A program made the position numbers and the translations under genes. Shown here piece by piece: positions 1-12,308 of a DNA stretch of 64,000 nucleotides (the first letter of the stretch is position 1; every line of letters starts with the position of its first letter). The DNA is taken from positions 11,360,571 through 11,424,570 of the forward strand of contig NC_045138.2 of assembly GCF_008831285.2 (NCBI RefSeq), in the 5' to 3' direction. The DNA comes from Nymphaea colorata (lineage: Eukaryota; Streptophyta; Magnoliopsida; Nymphaeales; Nymphaeaceae). The notes under the pieces were generated by a model that made no database searches, had not been told where the DNA came from, and was given only the letters and a program-made list of their open reading frames with translations.

Positions 1-1555
1 CTGCAGGTGAAACTCCTAGACTCGTTTTGACTGCAACACCAGCTAACGAAAATGCCCAAATATTTCAGCTAAAATGCAGAATGAACACACGATTTGGATG
101 ACCCAAACAATTTTTTATCAGAAATGCGCCTAAAGACATGGTTTCAAAATCGAAATCGAGAAACCGTAAGTTTATTTCGGACAACATGAAAAATACCTAA
201 TCAATGACATGAAATACGCAAAATCGTAAATAACCTACCTGAAAGTGGTGTGGTCCTCTTGAATCCGAGATTCACCTCTGCAACACGCTTTCTAGAATCT
301 TCAACGGATCAAGATTTCACCATTCCACGAGCTGGGCTTCAAGGCTTAGGAGGATGAGGCAAAGGAACAAGTTGGATCACGTGAGCCTTCTCCAAGGAGC
401 ATCACCTATAGGAAACGTAGAGGATGGGCTGCTCATAGCCTTCACCAAGAAGAGACCGAAAAATAAGAGGAAAGGAGGGAGTTCCCCTTATTCCACTAGG
501 TAACGTTTGAGAGTCAGGAATTGTGGAATAAGAAAGTTGTTTCCGGAAACAAAATTTTGGAAATAGGGGAACGGAAATAAATCAGCTTGTTTATTCTGGA
601 AAGAGTGGAATGAACATAAAATGCATATTTCTAAAATGACAGCTTTATTTGATAGATTTGAAATTTTACATTCCTTGAAACAAGTTTTCATATTTGTCAG
701 GTTTATTTAGTTTGGATTTACATTCCTGAAAACAAGTTCCCAGGTTTGTCACACTAATAAAGGATAAAATTTGGGTTCTTAGAAATGAAGAGTAGCTTAG
801 ATTTTTTACTAAAAACTTGAGGCATGTAACTAATTTTGGTAAAGGATGCCCATAATATTGAAAATATAAAAGATAATTGGAGATGAAGTGAATTTTTTTT
901 ATAAAAGGGGTTCGATGCTTTCTTTTTTCCGGTTTTCATCTTCACATTCACTCCTTGTTCTTTCATTTCCACTGCGTTTGGCATTCGACGACCTACGGCT
1001 CGAGAGCGACAAGGTTGGAGACTGGACACTGATGGCTAGGGACCGGTGATGGAAGAAATGGCTGTCACCAACCACCAGCGACTGACGAAATGGCTGTGAG
1101 ACGACGGTTTTTTTTTATCTATTTCTTTTTATTTTAGGGTTTATTTTTCTTTATCACCGGAAAAACCAGCGACCGGTGATTTCTAGTTACCTCTCTCTTT
1201 CTCTCTCGTTTTCGCTCGTTCTCTTTCTCTAACCTTTGGCACTGGAACCCTTTGTTGTGACTGTGGGTCGCCGAAAGCCTAAGAAGAGGGTGCTGAGGCT
1301 GTCGTCTCCGACATTATAATGATCGTCTTCTTTTTGTTGCTTCATATGGTCGGTGGCTGAGATGCACTCTGTAGTGAGGTTGAAGCTGAGAACAGGATGG
1401 CTGTGGTGGACGCTCATTCCCAACAGGCATTTTTTCGTCCTGAGAATTTTTTTCATCCCTTGGGTGGGACTAAATTTTCAGGAATAATTTTGCGAAAATA
1501 AACCCAACAGCAAGTTTTTTCATTGCTGAAAAATTTTAAAAAATTTGAATCTTAT
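1..1555. other. Non-coding, unassigned sequence
   Basis: I see no recognisable gene, RNA or transposon protein on either strand. Open frames here are short and lack family motifs. The stretch around 1030-1210 contains GC-richer sequence followed by a CT-rich tract (TCTCTC runs at about 1190-1225), which resembles a 5' leader but leads to no coding region that I recognise. Confidence 0.5.
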
Positions 1556-1950
1556 CTGCCCATCAAATGACTCCTAGGGGAAAGTTTCTTTTGTGAATAA
1601 AGGGTTGAAATGCCGCTTTATTGCTAAAAAAAAGAAATTGAGGTAGATTTATTTTATTTTCATTTTAAGAAAAACCCTCTTAATCATCATGATTTTTATA
1701 AAAATGCCACTAGAGGATATTTCCTGCCCATCAAATGCCACTACAGGAAATGCCATTATAAAAATGCCACTACAGGATATTTCCTGCCCATCAAATGACT
1801 CCTAGGGGGAAGTTTCTTTTGTGAAGAAAAGGTTGAAATGCCACTTTATGTTAAAAAAAAAGAAATTGAGGTAGATTTATTTTATTTTCATTTTTATTTT
1901 TATTTTAAGAAAAACCCTCTTAATCATCATGATTTTTATAAAAATGCTCT
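1556..1950. repeat. Imperfect tandem duplication, ~228-bp unit
   Basis: The segment starting CTGCCCATCAAATGACTCC at 1556 recurs at 1784 with the same order of landmarks: the AAGTTTCTTTTGTGAA block, a poly-A run, GAAATTGAGGTAGATTTATTTTA and CTCTTAATCATCATGATTT. The second unit has an extra TTTTTATTT insertion in its pyrimidine tract. A shorter inner repeat (GCCACTA[C/G]AGGATATTTCCTG) flanks the junction at about 1707 and 1768. It is non-coding and looks like slippage or unequal exchange. No element ends are visible. Confidence 0.85.
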
Positions 1951-4900
1951 TATGTCTTTTTTTTCAAGTTTATTTCACGCTAAAACCTAAATATACTATG
2001 ATAAACATAAATCCTAAGCATAAATATTTGAAAGCTAGGAGTCAAGGACCTAGACTTAAGCAGAAATAGTTTTCACGATACAAAAAACCGGTTTTACCTT
2101 TAGGAGCCTAATCACACTGTTTTGCACAATAATTTATCTGTTTTAACTTTGATTTCGATCAAATTTTAACTACGATTCTTTGAACTCTACACTAATACAA
2201 ACATGAAGATTTAAACACTAAATCACATCAACATTATATAAAAAAAAAATATTAAAAATTAATGCAGCATTATCAACAGGCATCAATATCTAATCTTTGG
2301 GTAGATATTGAAGTGAGTTGTATCAGTGGTTGGCCAAGAGACTTGAATTGGGATTTGGGAATCAAGTGAAGGGTTTTAAGGTTGGCCTGCGCAAAGCCTT
2401 AGAAGACATAAACGTGGGTTATTCTGACAATGCATGAACCTAAGGTGTTCCCAAACTAGTTAAAAAATGGTATATTTTGAGATGCATTTTGAAAACCATG
2501 ACTGATTAAAGTGTGCTTATGCAGAGGCTAAGTTGAATTACGATATCACGTGCTTGAACTACTATAATCAAGGCATGGTGCTGATCCTATTAAATCCAGC
2601 TTCCTTACAAACAATGGTGTGTGCTAGATTTGCATATCATGGTGCTTATTTAAAACCCTGTGCTGCCTAGCATGAATTCAAGCAGTTATATGAAAATGGA
2701 AACAATGTGCTTTATGCAAAAAAGCGAACTAGAATATAAGAACTGAAATGAAAAAGAGAAAGGAGAGGAAGACATACCTGACATCCATGGCCCCGCCCGA
2801 AGACATAAAATTAAGTCTATCTGGTAAAGCAGTATATAAGCTACTCTGTTGCATGTATAAGAAAACAAACCATCATGGATATGTGAATATAAAGCAGGAA
2901 TAAACTATCCTAAAATAGAAAGGAAAACTACTCTAAACATGCTAAGAAAAAAAAAGCTACTCTTAAGAAAGCATAAAATAAAAACAAAAAACGAAGAAGA
3001 AAAGATGAGAAATCACCTAACTGGAAGACCTAGCTGGGCTTGGACCACGACCCCTATCCAACACACATGAGCTTGACAAGAAGTCTTGGTTGAGTACTAC
3101 TACATTTGGAGACAAAACCTTAACACAAACTCTTTTAAAAACTTTACTTCTCCTCTGAGCCTAGCTAGCTGAGTACTGCAACCGTCTTTAACCAAGCTCT
3201 TATACTTAATCCGCAGCTCTTGGGTCATGCCTTGGAGTGTCTTCTTCGTTCCTTTTTTTTTCTGCTCAATTTGTTCTCTTCATGGAATGCAATATTCAGC
3301 TCAAAACTTTATTCAATAGCACATAAACTATGTTGCAGTAGTGTTTTGAACATTCCATGCTCAATTCTCTATCAAAACAAGTTTTGTCAGTTGAAAGATG
3401 ATCTACTTAGAGTGCTGAAAAGTTCAAAAAAGTTAATTTACTTCAACTGATTTAGAAATGAATGGCATTAAGAGAAATTCAATGTAGAAACCATATGATG
3501 CAAACAATATGAGGCATATTTTGGTGCCAAATCCTAGGTGTCTATATCCAATGTATCTAGACCTCATATCAAGATACAGTTCTGAAATGTAAAGGATGCT
3601 TTAAATGCATAGAAAGTTCTAGAAAATAAATCATGGATATGTAACTTGATGTGCATATGAGTATGATTTCAAATCTCTAGATTTGGAAGAATGCAGCTCT
3701 AATATGGTGTGCTTGGTTAGGCTCAGTCTAGGCTAGGTGGGCTCTAGTGGGTTCAGTTCATGGTGGACTTGACCAAGTCAGCTCCTAAATTCAGTGTAGG
3801 TTTGAGTAGGCACAGGTGCTACTAAGCTAGACTCAAGCCAAGTTGACCACGAGGTCAAATCCAGTTTAGCATGGGTGTGTACCTTTTAGGTTTAGTTCTG
3901 TGTCCCTAAGTTCATGCACAACCTATATTTTGGTTTTTATGGCAAGGAAGGAAGGTTTATGTAGATATAATGTGCACATTGAAAAATGACAATTTTAGCA
4001 TTGGTGCAAAAACCAGGTTCTATGTGTTGTGTGGTCAAACTGAACACACTACATCTTGGGTTAGCTCTAGATCTAGCACATGCCAAGTTTCAATTCAAAA
4101 TTCCATCAGTTGTCGCTTCAAAATTACATTTTTCTATGTTGACTGGTATGTAAATGACTCTATACGCATGCAACATGGACATTCTTAGAAAACACGATTT
4201 AGGGCATTACAATCCCAACCAACATTAGAAATACTCTGGTAAAGTGTATTTGATCCAAAATTGATGAAGAAATTGTAAAATTGATGTCATGATTGATTAG
4301 AATTGAACTCAAAAGTTGAGTTGCACATTGAATGGGATGTTCAGAACTAGACAACCCTTAGTGAAACTATATAAGTGGAATTGAACTCAATCCAGGAAGA
4401 ATAAATTTGAATGAGCTAAAAATACTTAGATAAAGCATTGAAGAACATGATCTTAGCTTAGTATGAGTTGACTAGTTTTGATTGAGCTGAAATTGGGCTC
4501 GAATCATACCAAATAGGTGAGACACTGACAATGTAATCAAACATCTTGGTTTGGAACTGAAATATAGATAATGCAATTCAAAGTAACTGGTTGTAAGTTA
4601 GTTGCACTGAGATGCTAATTTGAGCTTGGTCAGGTTTGACAATATCACTATGATTATAATTGGTAAGTAATTTGGTTTAGTGAGCTGCTGTGGGTTAGAA
4701 TGAGTTGTTTTGTGCTAAGTGAAGGCTAATAAGCTTGCTTGGAAGGGAGGCTGTGATAACACAATGGCCTTCAAAGGGTTGAAGATTTTGCTTCATGCGT
4801 TGTTTTGAACTCTTCAGACATTGCTGCTGAAGTAGCAGCAGTTCTTCTCTATTTCTTGTCCTTTTGATTGTTCTATTCTTTGTAATTCTTTGTGCTTGTT

Positions 4901-5889
4901 TGATCTGATTTCTCAAAAAAGGGGTGGTGTCCATCCACCAATAGATTGGTTGTGCAAGGCTAACAAGCTAACTCTAATGACTCCTTAAGACTTGTAAAGG
5001 TGAGAAATATCCTAATCAAACTGGTTATAGGCAATTCTCACTATTCTTGAGGCTTTCTAATTTGGGACAAAAATATCATTTGACAAGGGGCAATATCCAA
5101 GCAGGCTAGAGATTTTTAATGTTATAGCTGTTAGGATGAATTTAGACCTAGTTCGGGCTTAAGGCCATCCAGATCAGAAAGTATTAAGAAAACTGAGTTC
5201 AAAATCAAAACAATGAGAGGTAAAATGGTAATTTGGCCAAGGAAAAATTATGGATGTTTAAAAGTGTTACTAAATTAATGAAAAAAATGGGTTTAGTGAC
5301 AGAGAACACACCAAATTTTCGAAAGAAATGCCCCCCGTGTAAGAGAAAGTTCATGGTTTGAAAACATTTATGTGACGTTTAGATCATGAACTATGAGAAT
5401 TAGATCTTGCTGTACTTAAGAAAAAATAAAAGATGGACTAGTTTGGTAACTAGGTTTAACGTTGTGAAAGTTTCTTGCTCCAAAATGTTGATCAAACATT
5501 GTTCAAAATAAAAGATGCTAGTAGAAATGAGCCCCATCAAAGCTCTTTGAAAAGTTCATCACATGATGTTGAAGCTTCACATATTTCAAATTTAGTATCC
5601 AAGAGGGACAGCCTTTGTTATTCAATATCCTTTAAGCGGTAGAGTTTCTCTGATCAAGGTTACCAAGCTTTCTAGAATAAATGTCCATTTCCATGACATG
5701 AGCTTAGAGCAATTAATTTTGATTTCATAGGAAATCTCATAAAAGGAGCAACCATTAACCTGATGCTTTGTAGTTGCAAGAGAAGTTGCAGTCCCTATAG
5801 GGAAACTTGGGATCCAACCTATCTTTGTTCTTCAATCCAATACTCTTTGATTTGCTTTCTTTACTTTACTTTTGCCTTTTTCTTTCTTT
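1951..5889. other. Non-coding, unassigned sequence
   Basis: About 3.9 kb with no convincing gene. Frames are short and without domain motifs. A stretch near 3720-3900, rich in GGCTC/AGGTTTGAGTAGG-like words, resembles the simple word composition at 58330-58450 and 35230-35440, so it may be an old LTR remnant, but I could not align it reliably. Confidence 0.45.
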
Positions 5890-5954
5890 CTGATCTAGCC
5901 AAAGTTTAAAATCATGAATAAAGATTTTAAAAAATGAGATAAAGATTGGCTCGA

Positions 5955-6075
5955 GTTTTCCATCCCACATCTCGAGAAAGGGAGAGAGAAAGGGAGAGGA
6001 GAGAGAGAGAGAAAGAGAGGGAGAGGAGAGAGAGAGAAAGAGAAGGAGAGGGGAGAGAGAGGGGGGAGAGAGAGA
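5955..6075. repeat. GA-rich microsatellite
   Basis: Nearly pure purine tract of GAGA/GGGA words, about 120 bp. A matching tract sits at the equivalent place in the second copy of repeat A (41094-41198). The reverse strand can be read as a Ser/Leu/Pro-rich peptide, which is a composition artefact and not a gene. Confidence 0.9.
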
Positions 6076-6246
6076 ATTAGGAAGAGGGGTTTTGGCCGAG
6101 GGAGGACCAGTGACCTTAGGAATAGTCGTGATAGTTGTTGGGCAGTTGAATCATTAAAATCAGAGTTTATTTCAGGTATGGTGTCAATGGGGTTTCCCTT
6201 TTTGCTTTTAGAATTGATTTTCATTTGTTTATTGTGTAATTTTGGA

Positions 6247-6251
6247 CTATA
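6247..6251. repeat. Target-site duplication CTATA (left)
   Basis: The same five bases occur at 9342-9346, directly outside the TG and CA ends of the 3.09-kb insertion. This is the length typical of LTR-retrotransposon integrase. Confidence 0.85.
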
Positions 6252-9200
6252 TGTCACACACCCAACCTTTTTGACCCTCAAACACATTTTTTTTCCTAAC
6301 ATAAAGCATTGAAGTGTGACGACACAACAATTCAAAAGAGGGAGCTGTCATTCAAAACAATGGGGCGAACTTTCATTCATACAACAACTTTGATTCATAC
6401 ACAATCACATCTAAGTGTATGACAAAACCCCAAAACATATAATTGATGTCTAACAAAAACAAGACATCAATACAATCAAAAGAAGATGCGCTGGCACTAC
6501 AAAAGATCCAAAACCTCCCCAGTAGGACGTGAGTGAAGCCATCCGCTCAACCTGCTGCCCCTAGTCCACCAAAACCTCAAAAAAAGAAACAACAGAAGGC
6601 TTAGCCTTCGCAGTATGGCAACAAGCCAGGAAATTCCAAACCCACTTAGGTAGGGCCCAAATATGAGAACAATCATAAAAACAATATATCATCATGTTGT
6701 GTCAGGGCATGGCCACATCATTTACCAAGAAAAACACTAACATAGACCACGACATGTAAAGGTCATTCAAGGGGCACAGTAACACAATTTCAATAACATG
6801 CAAGACATGCTTAAACATATAATTTCATTCATATCATTCACATGCACATCAATCATATACATTTCATTCATCTACTTTTCATTTCATTAACTTATTGATA
6901 GTTTCTGTGGGAGCAAACACAGGCACATGCACACCGCGGGCGGCCTACAGTCGAGAGACAACCCCCGTGGTGGTCCATAACAGTATGGATCCATTCACCC
7001 GCTGCAGCGGTAGATCACTCATCTATGGATGTGTGAATTTCAAGGAGAGATACTCAGCCTTCCCTAGGACACCCAGGTTGGGAAGGCGGGAGCCCAACGG
7101 TCCAAGCACAACACACAACACACAACAGTACCCTAGGGCCTTGCACCGCCTGCGCTCCGAACAGGCGAGACCAGTGGTGAAAGCGAGACGTCTCCCAAAC
7201 ACATTGCCACAACCCACTGGTCTCTCATCTCTTATTCTTTCATTATTCTCATTTCAATTGCACATTCATAAAATGATTAGCTAGCTCATGAGGTTGGTTC
7301 ACTTCACGAGTGCACCCACACCTACAATTGCCTCCACACGAGGTCTACATATAACATTAACAGTCATAGCTAGCTGTCATACAATACGGGTACAATTACC
7401 CTCCAATTCATTCATTTGCATCATTGCCTGCGACAATATGTATGCAACAAAGCACAACCTTCACATCAATTATCACATCAGTCACATCAATTATCACATC
7501 AGTCACATCAATTGTCACACCAATCACCTCTTTGAAAAACTTAGCCAAACCACAAAGAGTAGTCTCGATCTGTGATTGGTTCGTAGCTGTCCTATACAGT
7601 TATCATTCTACGATGCTTTCTAATGCACAATTGGGGTCGAGGAGACACTCGACTCGATACCCCACCTCATCTGTCCTAAATAGTTATCAATTATAGCATG
7701 CACATGCAAATGCATAACATTTCAAAACATGCTTCTAATAGCCTTTCAAAACAAATCATATCATGTATCAAACCATTTGCATGCATACATACATTTGTTC
7801 ACAAAACAATTCATCAATCACATCACAATCCTAAGATCCCACGATCCTATGAACACACATTCACACATTTAACCAGGCAGGGATTTGCCTGGAATGCTGT
7901 CATACCTGTCGCGCGCCCTCAAAACTCTTCAAAATGTCTCGAGCTTTGAATCTGGTTGCTCAAGGTCGACAGGACGTGCCCGATTTACCTACAGACATAA
8001 GCAAAGATAAGATTTCTACTAGTTACGTTTACGATCCAAACAAACATAAAACAAGATCATTGAGGCACATGTCATCGCCTCAAGAAGGTGTCGACGGGTA
8101 ATGTCGACCTACAAGCCCTCCAATAGCCCTCCTCCTAACCTCTTGATGTTGCCACCAAACGTCAAGATTCACTGTTTCGATCAATCCATCACAACCGACT
8201 TCTCATTTGCTTTCTTTAGTAGAGGCATCAACCCCAAAGTCATATCTAACTTACGTATGTTTTCCCCAAATAACTCCAAGATACACCCGTTCACAAAAGC
8301 ATGTGCCACGTGCTCACTAAGATGGTTCTAAATCTTTCCCACAACATCACAATCTCTACCATGCTTCCCTGTTGCTTCGAAAATCAACACCTCAAGCTTA
8401 AAAGATTAATATATACATGAATCATCGCTTCTCCAACATAATCTTAAACTTTCCTCAAAAAGTAGAGTCGCTAACATGCATCCCTGATCATCAAATTATA
8501 AATTCTAGTATGCTCAAACAATAATTATGCATGCTCTAATAGAAGATAACAGTTGATTTAGGCTTGGTTAAGCCTCGCTCACCCCAAAATTATAGTCTAG
8601 ACTGCTGTAATCTTCTCGGCAGCCACCTCAAGCGTTCAATCGACCCCCAAGCGACAAAAATCGTGCAATGCCGCCACCACCAACACCGTCTAATCGCTGT
8701 TATGAGGAAAAGGACATTTCCCCCAAGCTGGAATCCTATCAAACAGTGATAAAATCAATGAGGAAGATTGCTCAATTGGGGAAAAGGAAAAAAACAATCA
8801 GAAATTGGGGAGAGAGAGCTCAAGTAAGGAGCTTGTGGGCAGGGAGAGGTGCTGATAGAAAGGGGAGACAGAGAGAGGGAGGGTTCAAACAAAAAAAAGG
8901 GAAAAACGGTAGTGAGGATGAGAGTGCGTGAGAAGGGAGAAGAAAACACGAGGGTGAGAGTGAGTGAGGAGAGGGACCGTGTGGGAGAGAGCTAGCGGAA
9001 AGGGAAAAGAGAGTGGCGAGAGAGAGAAAGAGAACGTGCGGCAGAGAGAGCAAGGGAGTGGCAGAGAATGGAAATAGCACAAGAGAGAGAGTGTTTACCC
9101 AAGCGCCGCGGCCGCTGTCATTGCTGTCACCGCTGCCATCCTCGTTGCTGCCATGCACCACCACCGTCTTCTTCTTCTCTGTGCTGCGGTCGTAGCTCAG

Positions 9201-9341
9201 GGAGAGACGAAGAGGGGAAACAAGGGATAAGAGGGAAAGACAAGGGAGGAGAGGGCGACGTCGGGACCCTCTTGCACGTGGAGATCGGGTCTGGGTCTCG
9301 ACCCACTCCAACCAGACCTCAAGCATAAAACGAGCATTACA
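6252..9341 (+). mobile_element. Solo LTR (or LTR-like insertion), 3.09 kb
   Basis: The insertion starts TGTCACACACCC and ends GCATTACA, the TG...CA form of an LTR. It is flanked by the perfect 5-bp direct repeat CTATA (6247-6251 and 9342-9346). The related repeat A copy at about 41350-41375 runs across this site without the insertion, giving an empty-site comparison. I found no coding domain and no internal pair of long direct repeats, so a solo LTR left by LTR-LTR recombination is the simplest reading. The TGTCACACMCC start is common among Ty3/gypsy LTRs (family knowledge). Two purine-rich or GC-rich patches (8800-9080, 9100-9310) give long reverse-strand frames that I do not regard as genes. 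A large non-autonomous element without recognisable internal LTRs is the alternative. Confidence 0.8.
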
Positions 9342-10158
9342 CTATATTCTAGGAATTATGCCTTTTTCTAGTGCTGTACATATTGCTATTGTTTATGATG
9401 AAAAATGGTACAGTGCAAGAAATTTCACAAATCCCCGACCAGCTAGTTTCCAAAATAGCCCTTTTTGCCTCATTTTTCCAAAACATGACCTCATGGACCC
9501 ATTCTATGTGTTGAAAGACAATATAGCCCAACCAGTTTTTGAGTGCCCAAGCCATTTTGCTAGTGGTCAGCGACTACCCATAGTTGGCATTGGCTGGCCA
9601 CAGCCGAGCTGTGGCCTACCCTGCAAGGCCATAGCTCGCATGTAGCTAGGCACCACCATTGGTTGTAAGCTCGACATGTTTCTGGCTTCTTGAGGTGCAC
9701 CCATGCATCTTAACTCGTTTGGGATTTGTTGTGTATGCAGGAGAACCCCCGAGTGATAATCATGTTGTTTTTCCCCTCACATTCATAATTACAAGACTAA
9801 TTGAACAGACAACCATTAGCTGGCCCTAGATGCATTAATGTGTGTCCTTTGACCACTAAAGTGTATCATTAGAAAATATCATAGTCATCCTTTTCCAATA
9901 GGGCAAGAATTGAGATTATATCTATTGCATGACTTGTTTTTAGTCTTGTTACATACTAATTGTACATGCCCCTTATGATATGGTATGTGAGTGTACTGTA
10001 TATATATGATAAGTGGAGGCTAAAGTCACGGTTGGCATGACTGATATACAAGTGAGTAGGATTTTGGTAAGAGGCCTGATGGGCTGCATACATGCAAGCA
10101 GACAAGCTTATTTGTGGCTACGTGGTTATGGTTTCAGGCATGCAAGCTCAATTGTGTG

Positions 10159-10191
10159 ATGTACACACACATACACACACACACACACACA
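10159..10191. repeat. AC microsatellite
   Basis: CACACA run within repeat A, copy 1. It is absent from the matching place in copy 2, so it expanded after the copies separated or was lost from the other copy. Confidence 0.85.
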
Positions 10192-11251
10192 GAGGTTGAG
10201 AATGTGTTGTCTTATGTACTGTTTTGTTTTGCTGGTTTTTATTAATGATTTGATGTTAAGAAAAAAACATGAGCTGAACATAAGGTGATGACCTAGGGCA
10301 GATTTGCCATGAATGAACCATACCAACTAGGTATCAGTTGAGCCCAAATGGGTTAGGTGGCAGCACATGGGCTTGGTTTCCATGGACAGACATGCCGAGA
10401 ACATACCTTATTGTGAAGTACTTCTCAGCTAGCCTACTAGCTAAGAGCCTATCCCCACATAGAGTACGAGATGTGTTGCTGCAGCAGAGCTTAGCCTAGT
10501 TGTGAGTCATAGCAGGTTAATTAGGTTCTATTATTCCCAAGGACTCAGTTATAAGTGTGATGACCATAATCTATGCAATGGTCTTGCGGAGCTATATATT
10601 TCTTTAAGAAGCTACATCGTTGGTCAATGCCTAGGGTTATACGTTTGAATGTACACCCTATGTTGTGATGGCTATTTATTGCCCAATTGAAATATTTGGT
10701 GTGATGGTATCTCTTATTATAATTACGTTATTTATGTCTGAATAGATGATGTATGTGTGGGCCTCAGGGATAGGCTATACTCAAAGTTATCTCTAACGCT
10801 TGATGTTTGTTTCTGGTACTCACCTTGAGGAGGGCGGCGCCTCAAGATCGTGATGCTATTGGGATAGATGGTCATTCTTGATAGTGTGATTGACACTAAT
10901 CCTTGCCTACTTTTGGTTGTGGGCATGGTTGTGTTTATATGGCCTTGTTGGGTGATGTCATTTTGCATATCATGTTATGATGTATCTATACTTATGTTTT
11001 GGCCATAAAAACTATTGTGTGTTTTCTATAGTACATCCACTGACGCTTCACTCTGCGTAGAGTAGAGCACATATCTGCATAGGACAGGTCAGACCATGCA
11101 CCAACTCTGCTTGCTACTTTTATATTGTGTTGTACAATAGCTCATGTTATTTGCCAATTACAAAGGCAATTTTCATATACTATGCATGCATCACACACGT
11201 AACACCATGTTTGTAGGAAATGTATGGTTGTCGATAGCACCATTATAAAAG

Positions 11252-11264
11252 TTGATATTAGACC
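11252..11264 (+). other. Degenerate tRNA-Met primer-binding site
   Basis: TTGATATTAGACC matches the usual plant LTR-retrotransposon primer site TTGGTATCAGAGC at 10 of 13 bases. It starts a few bases after homology between the two copies of repeat A ends, which is where a primer site belongs. The match is degenerate, so the call rests on position as much as on sequence. Confidence 0.45.
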
Positions 11265-11439
11265 ACTCATCTATCCCTAAGACAGGCCAACGATCCTAAA
11301 CACCACCAATCAAGTGAGATAAGTAGTATTAATTTAATTTTATATCTTTGTTATTGTTACTCTATGCTGGCTGTAACGTTATGATATAGTTAATTCTTGT
11401 GCCTTTTCTCTCTCTGTCTATTGGTTGGAGGAAGAAAGG

Positions 11440-11441
<2 letters not shown>

Positions 11442-11502
<61 letters not shown>
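11442..11502. repeat. (GA)n microsatellite
   Basis: About 30 uninterrupted GA dinucleotides inside the probable 3' LTR of copia-1. The tract is uninterrupted, so it may be length-variable. Confidence 0.95.
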
Positions 11503-11505
<3 letters not shown>

Positions 11506-11679
11506 CATCCTAATGTTCATTCACGTAACCCTAACTCATATTAAAAGAGATTAGGGTATTAACAACTTTACAAAATTAGTCCACTAGAAATAAAAAAACA
11601 ATAAAGTGGACTCTTCCAACTTTCTAAAATTTCAGAAAACCTCTAATCAATTTCAGAAAACAATAAAGTGGACTCCCCC

Positions 11680-12308
11680 TCAAGCTGGAGCATAGATATC
11701 AATCATGCTCAACTTGTTACATCCTCTCTAGAAATCGCCGATGGGAAGCACCTTAGTAAATATGTCAGCTGCTTGATCTTCAGAAGATACATGAATAATG
11801 TTAATGACTTCTTCTTATACCAAGTCCCAAACATAATGACAATCCACTTCAATGTACTTTGTCCTCTCATGAAAAACAGGGTTATTTGCAACATAGGTTG
11901 CTGCTTTGTTATCATAATACATATTCATTGGGAGGTTCACTGAAATCCCCAATTTTAGAAGCACTGATTTGACCCAAGACATTTCAACCGCAGTTTGGGC
12001 CATAACTCTATACTGAGACTCAGCACTAGATCTAGCAACCACATTTTGTTTCTTGCTTCTCCAAGAAATAAGATTCCCTCCAACAAAAACGCAAAAACCT
12101 GTAGTAGATCTCATGTCATCTACTGACCCTGCATAATCAGCATCACTATATGCTACTATGTCCGCACTTTCTCCCTTTTTGAACCATAACCCCTTTCTCG
12201 GGGCTGATTTAAAGTATTTTACCACCATTAAGGTAGCCTCCCAATGAACTTTTCAAGGTTTTTTCATGAATTGGCTTAGCTTATTTACAGCAAAGCTAAT
12301 GTGTGGAC
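11680..12308 (-). pseudogene. Copia RNase H domain fragment (copia-1)
   Basis: The RNase H part of a Ty1/copia polyprotein, which removes the RNA strand during reverse transcription. The frame shows SDADYAGSVDDMRSTTGF (the DADWAG and D.R.ST.G block of the family), then GGNLISWRSKKQ, SSAESQYR with the catalytic Glu, YYDNKAA with the next Asp, and HERTKYIEVDCH. Upstream, towards 12308, the sequence reads as the SFAVN..SQFM block that normally follows the RT domain. A stop interrupts the frame after the H.V.D segment, and further remnants continue to the polypurine tract. At 12308 the reading is cut by the hAT element and resumes at 13383. The combination of the copia DAD.AG and WRSKKQ motifs makes the family secure. 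The gene is non-functional. Confidence 0.9.

Larger units (their letters stand above)
5890..11248 (+). repeat. LTR-like repeat A, 5' copy (interrupted)
   Basis: Sequence at about 5890-6251 and 9342-11248 aligns in order with about 40990-42818. Shared landmarks are a GA-rich block, TTATTTCAGGTATGGTG, GCCTTTTTCTAGTGCT, TGATAAGTGGAGGCTAAAGT, GCTACGTGGTT, the GGAGG-(A/G)TG-GCGCCTCAAGAT region, and ACTATGCATGCATCACA. Homology stops at about 11245 and about 42815. Directly after the first copy lies a tRNA-Met-like primer site (11252-11264), so I infer a 5' LTR of an old plus-strand Ty3/gypsy element. The outer (left) end is not resolved. The copy is split by the 6252-9341 insertion. Confidence 0.6.

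Noticed and set aside
5895-6335. 146-residue reverse-strand frame
   Set aside because: Most of it is the complement of a GA-rich microsatellite, giving Ser/Leu/Pro runs. There is no domain, and the same composition occurs at 41010-41243.
6895-7284. 129-residue forward frame with a GC-richer middle
   Set aside because: No recognisable domain. It lies within the 3.09-kb LTR-like insertion and an equally long frame exists on the other strand.
8820-9326. 168-residue reverse-strand frame, Leu/Ser/Pro-rich
   Set aside because: It lies inside the LTR-like insertion on a purine-rich tract. No family motif and composition-driven.
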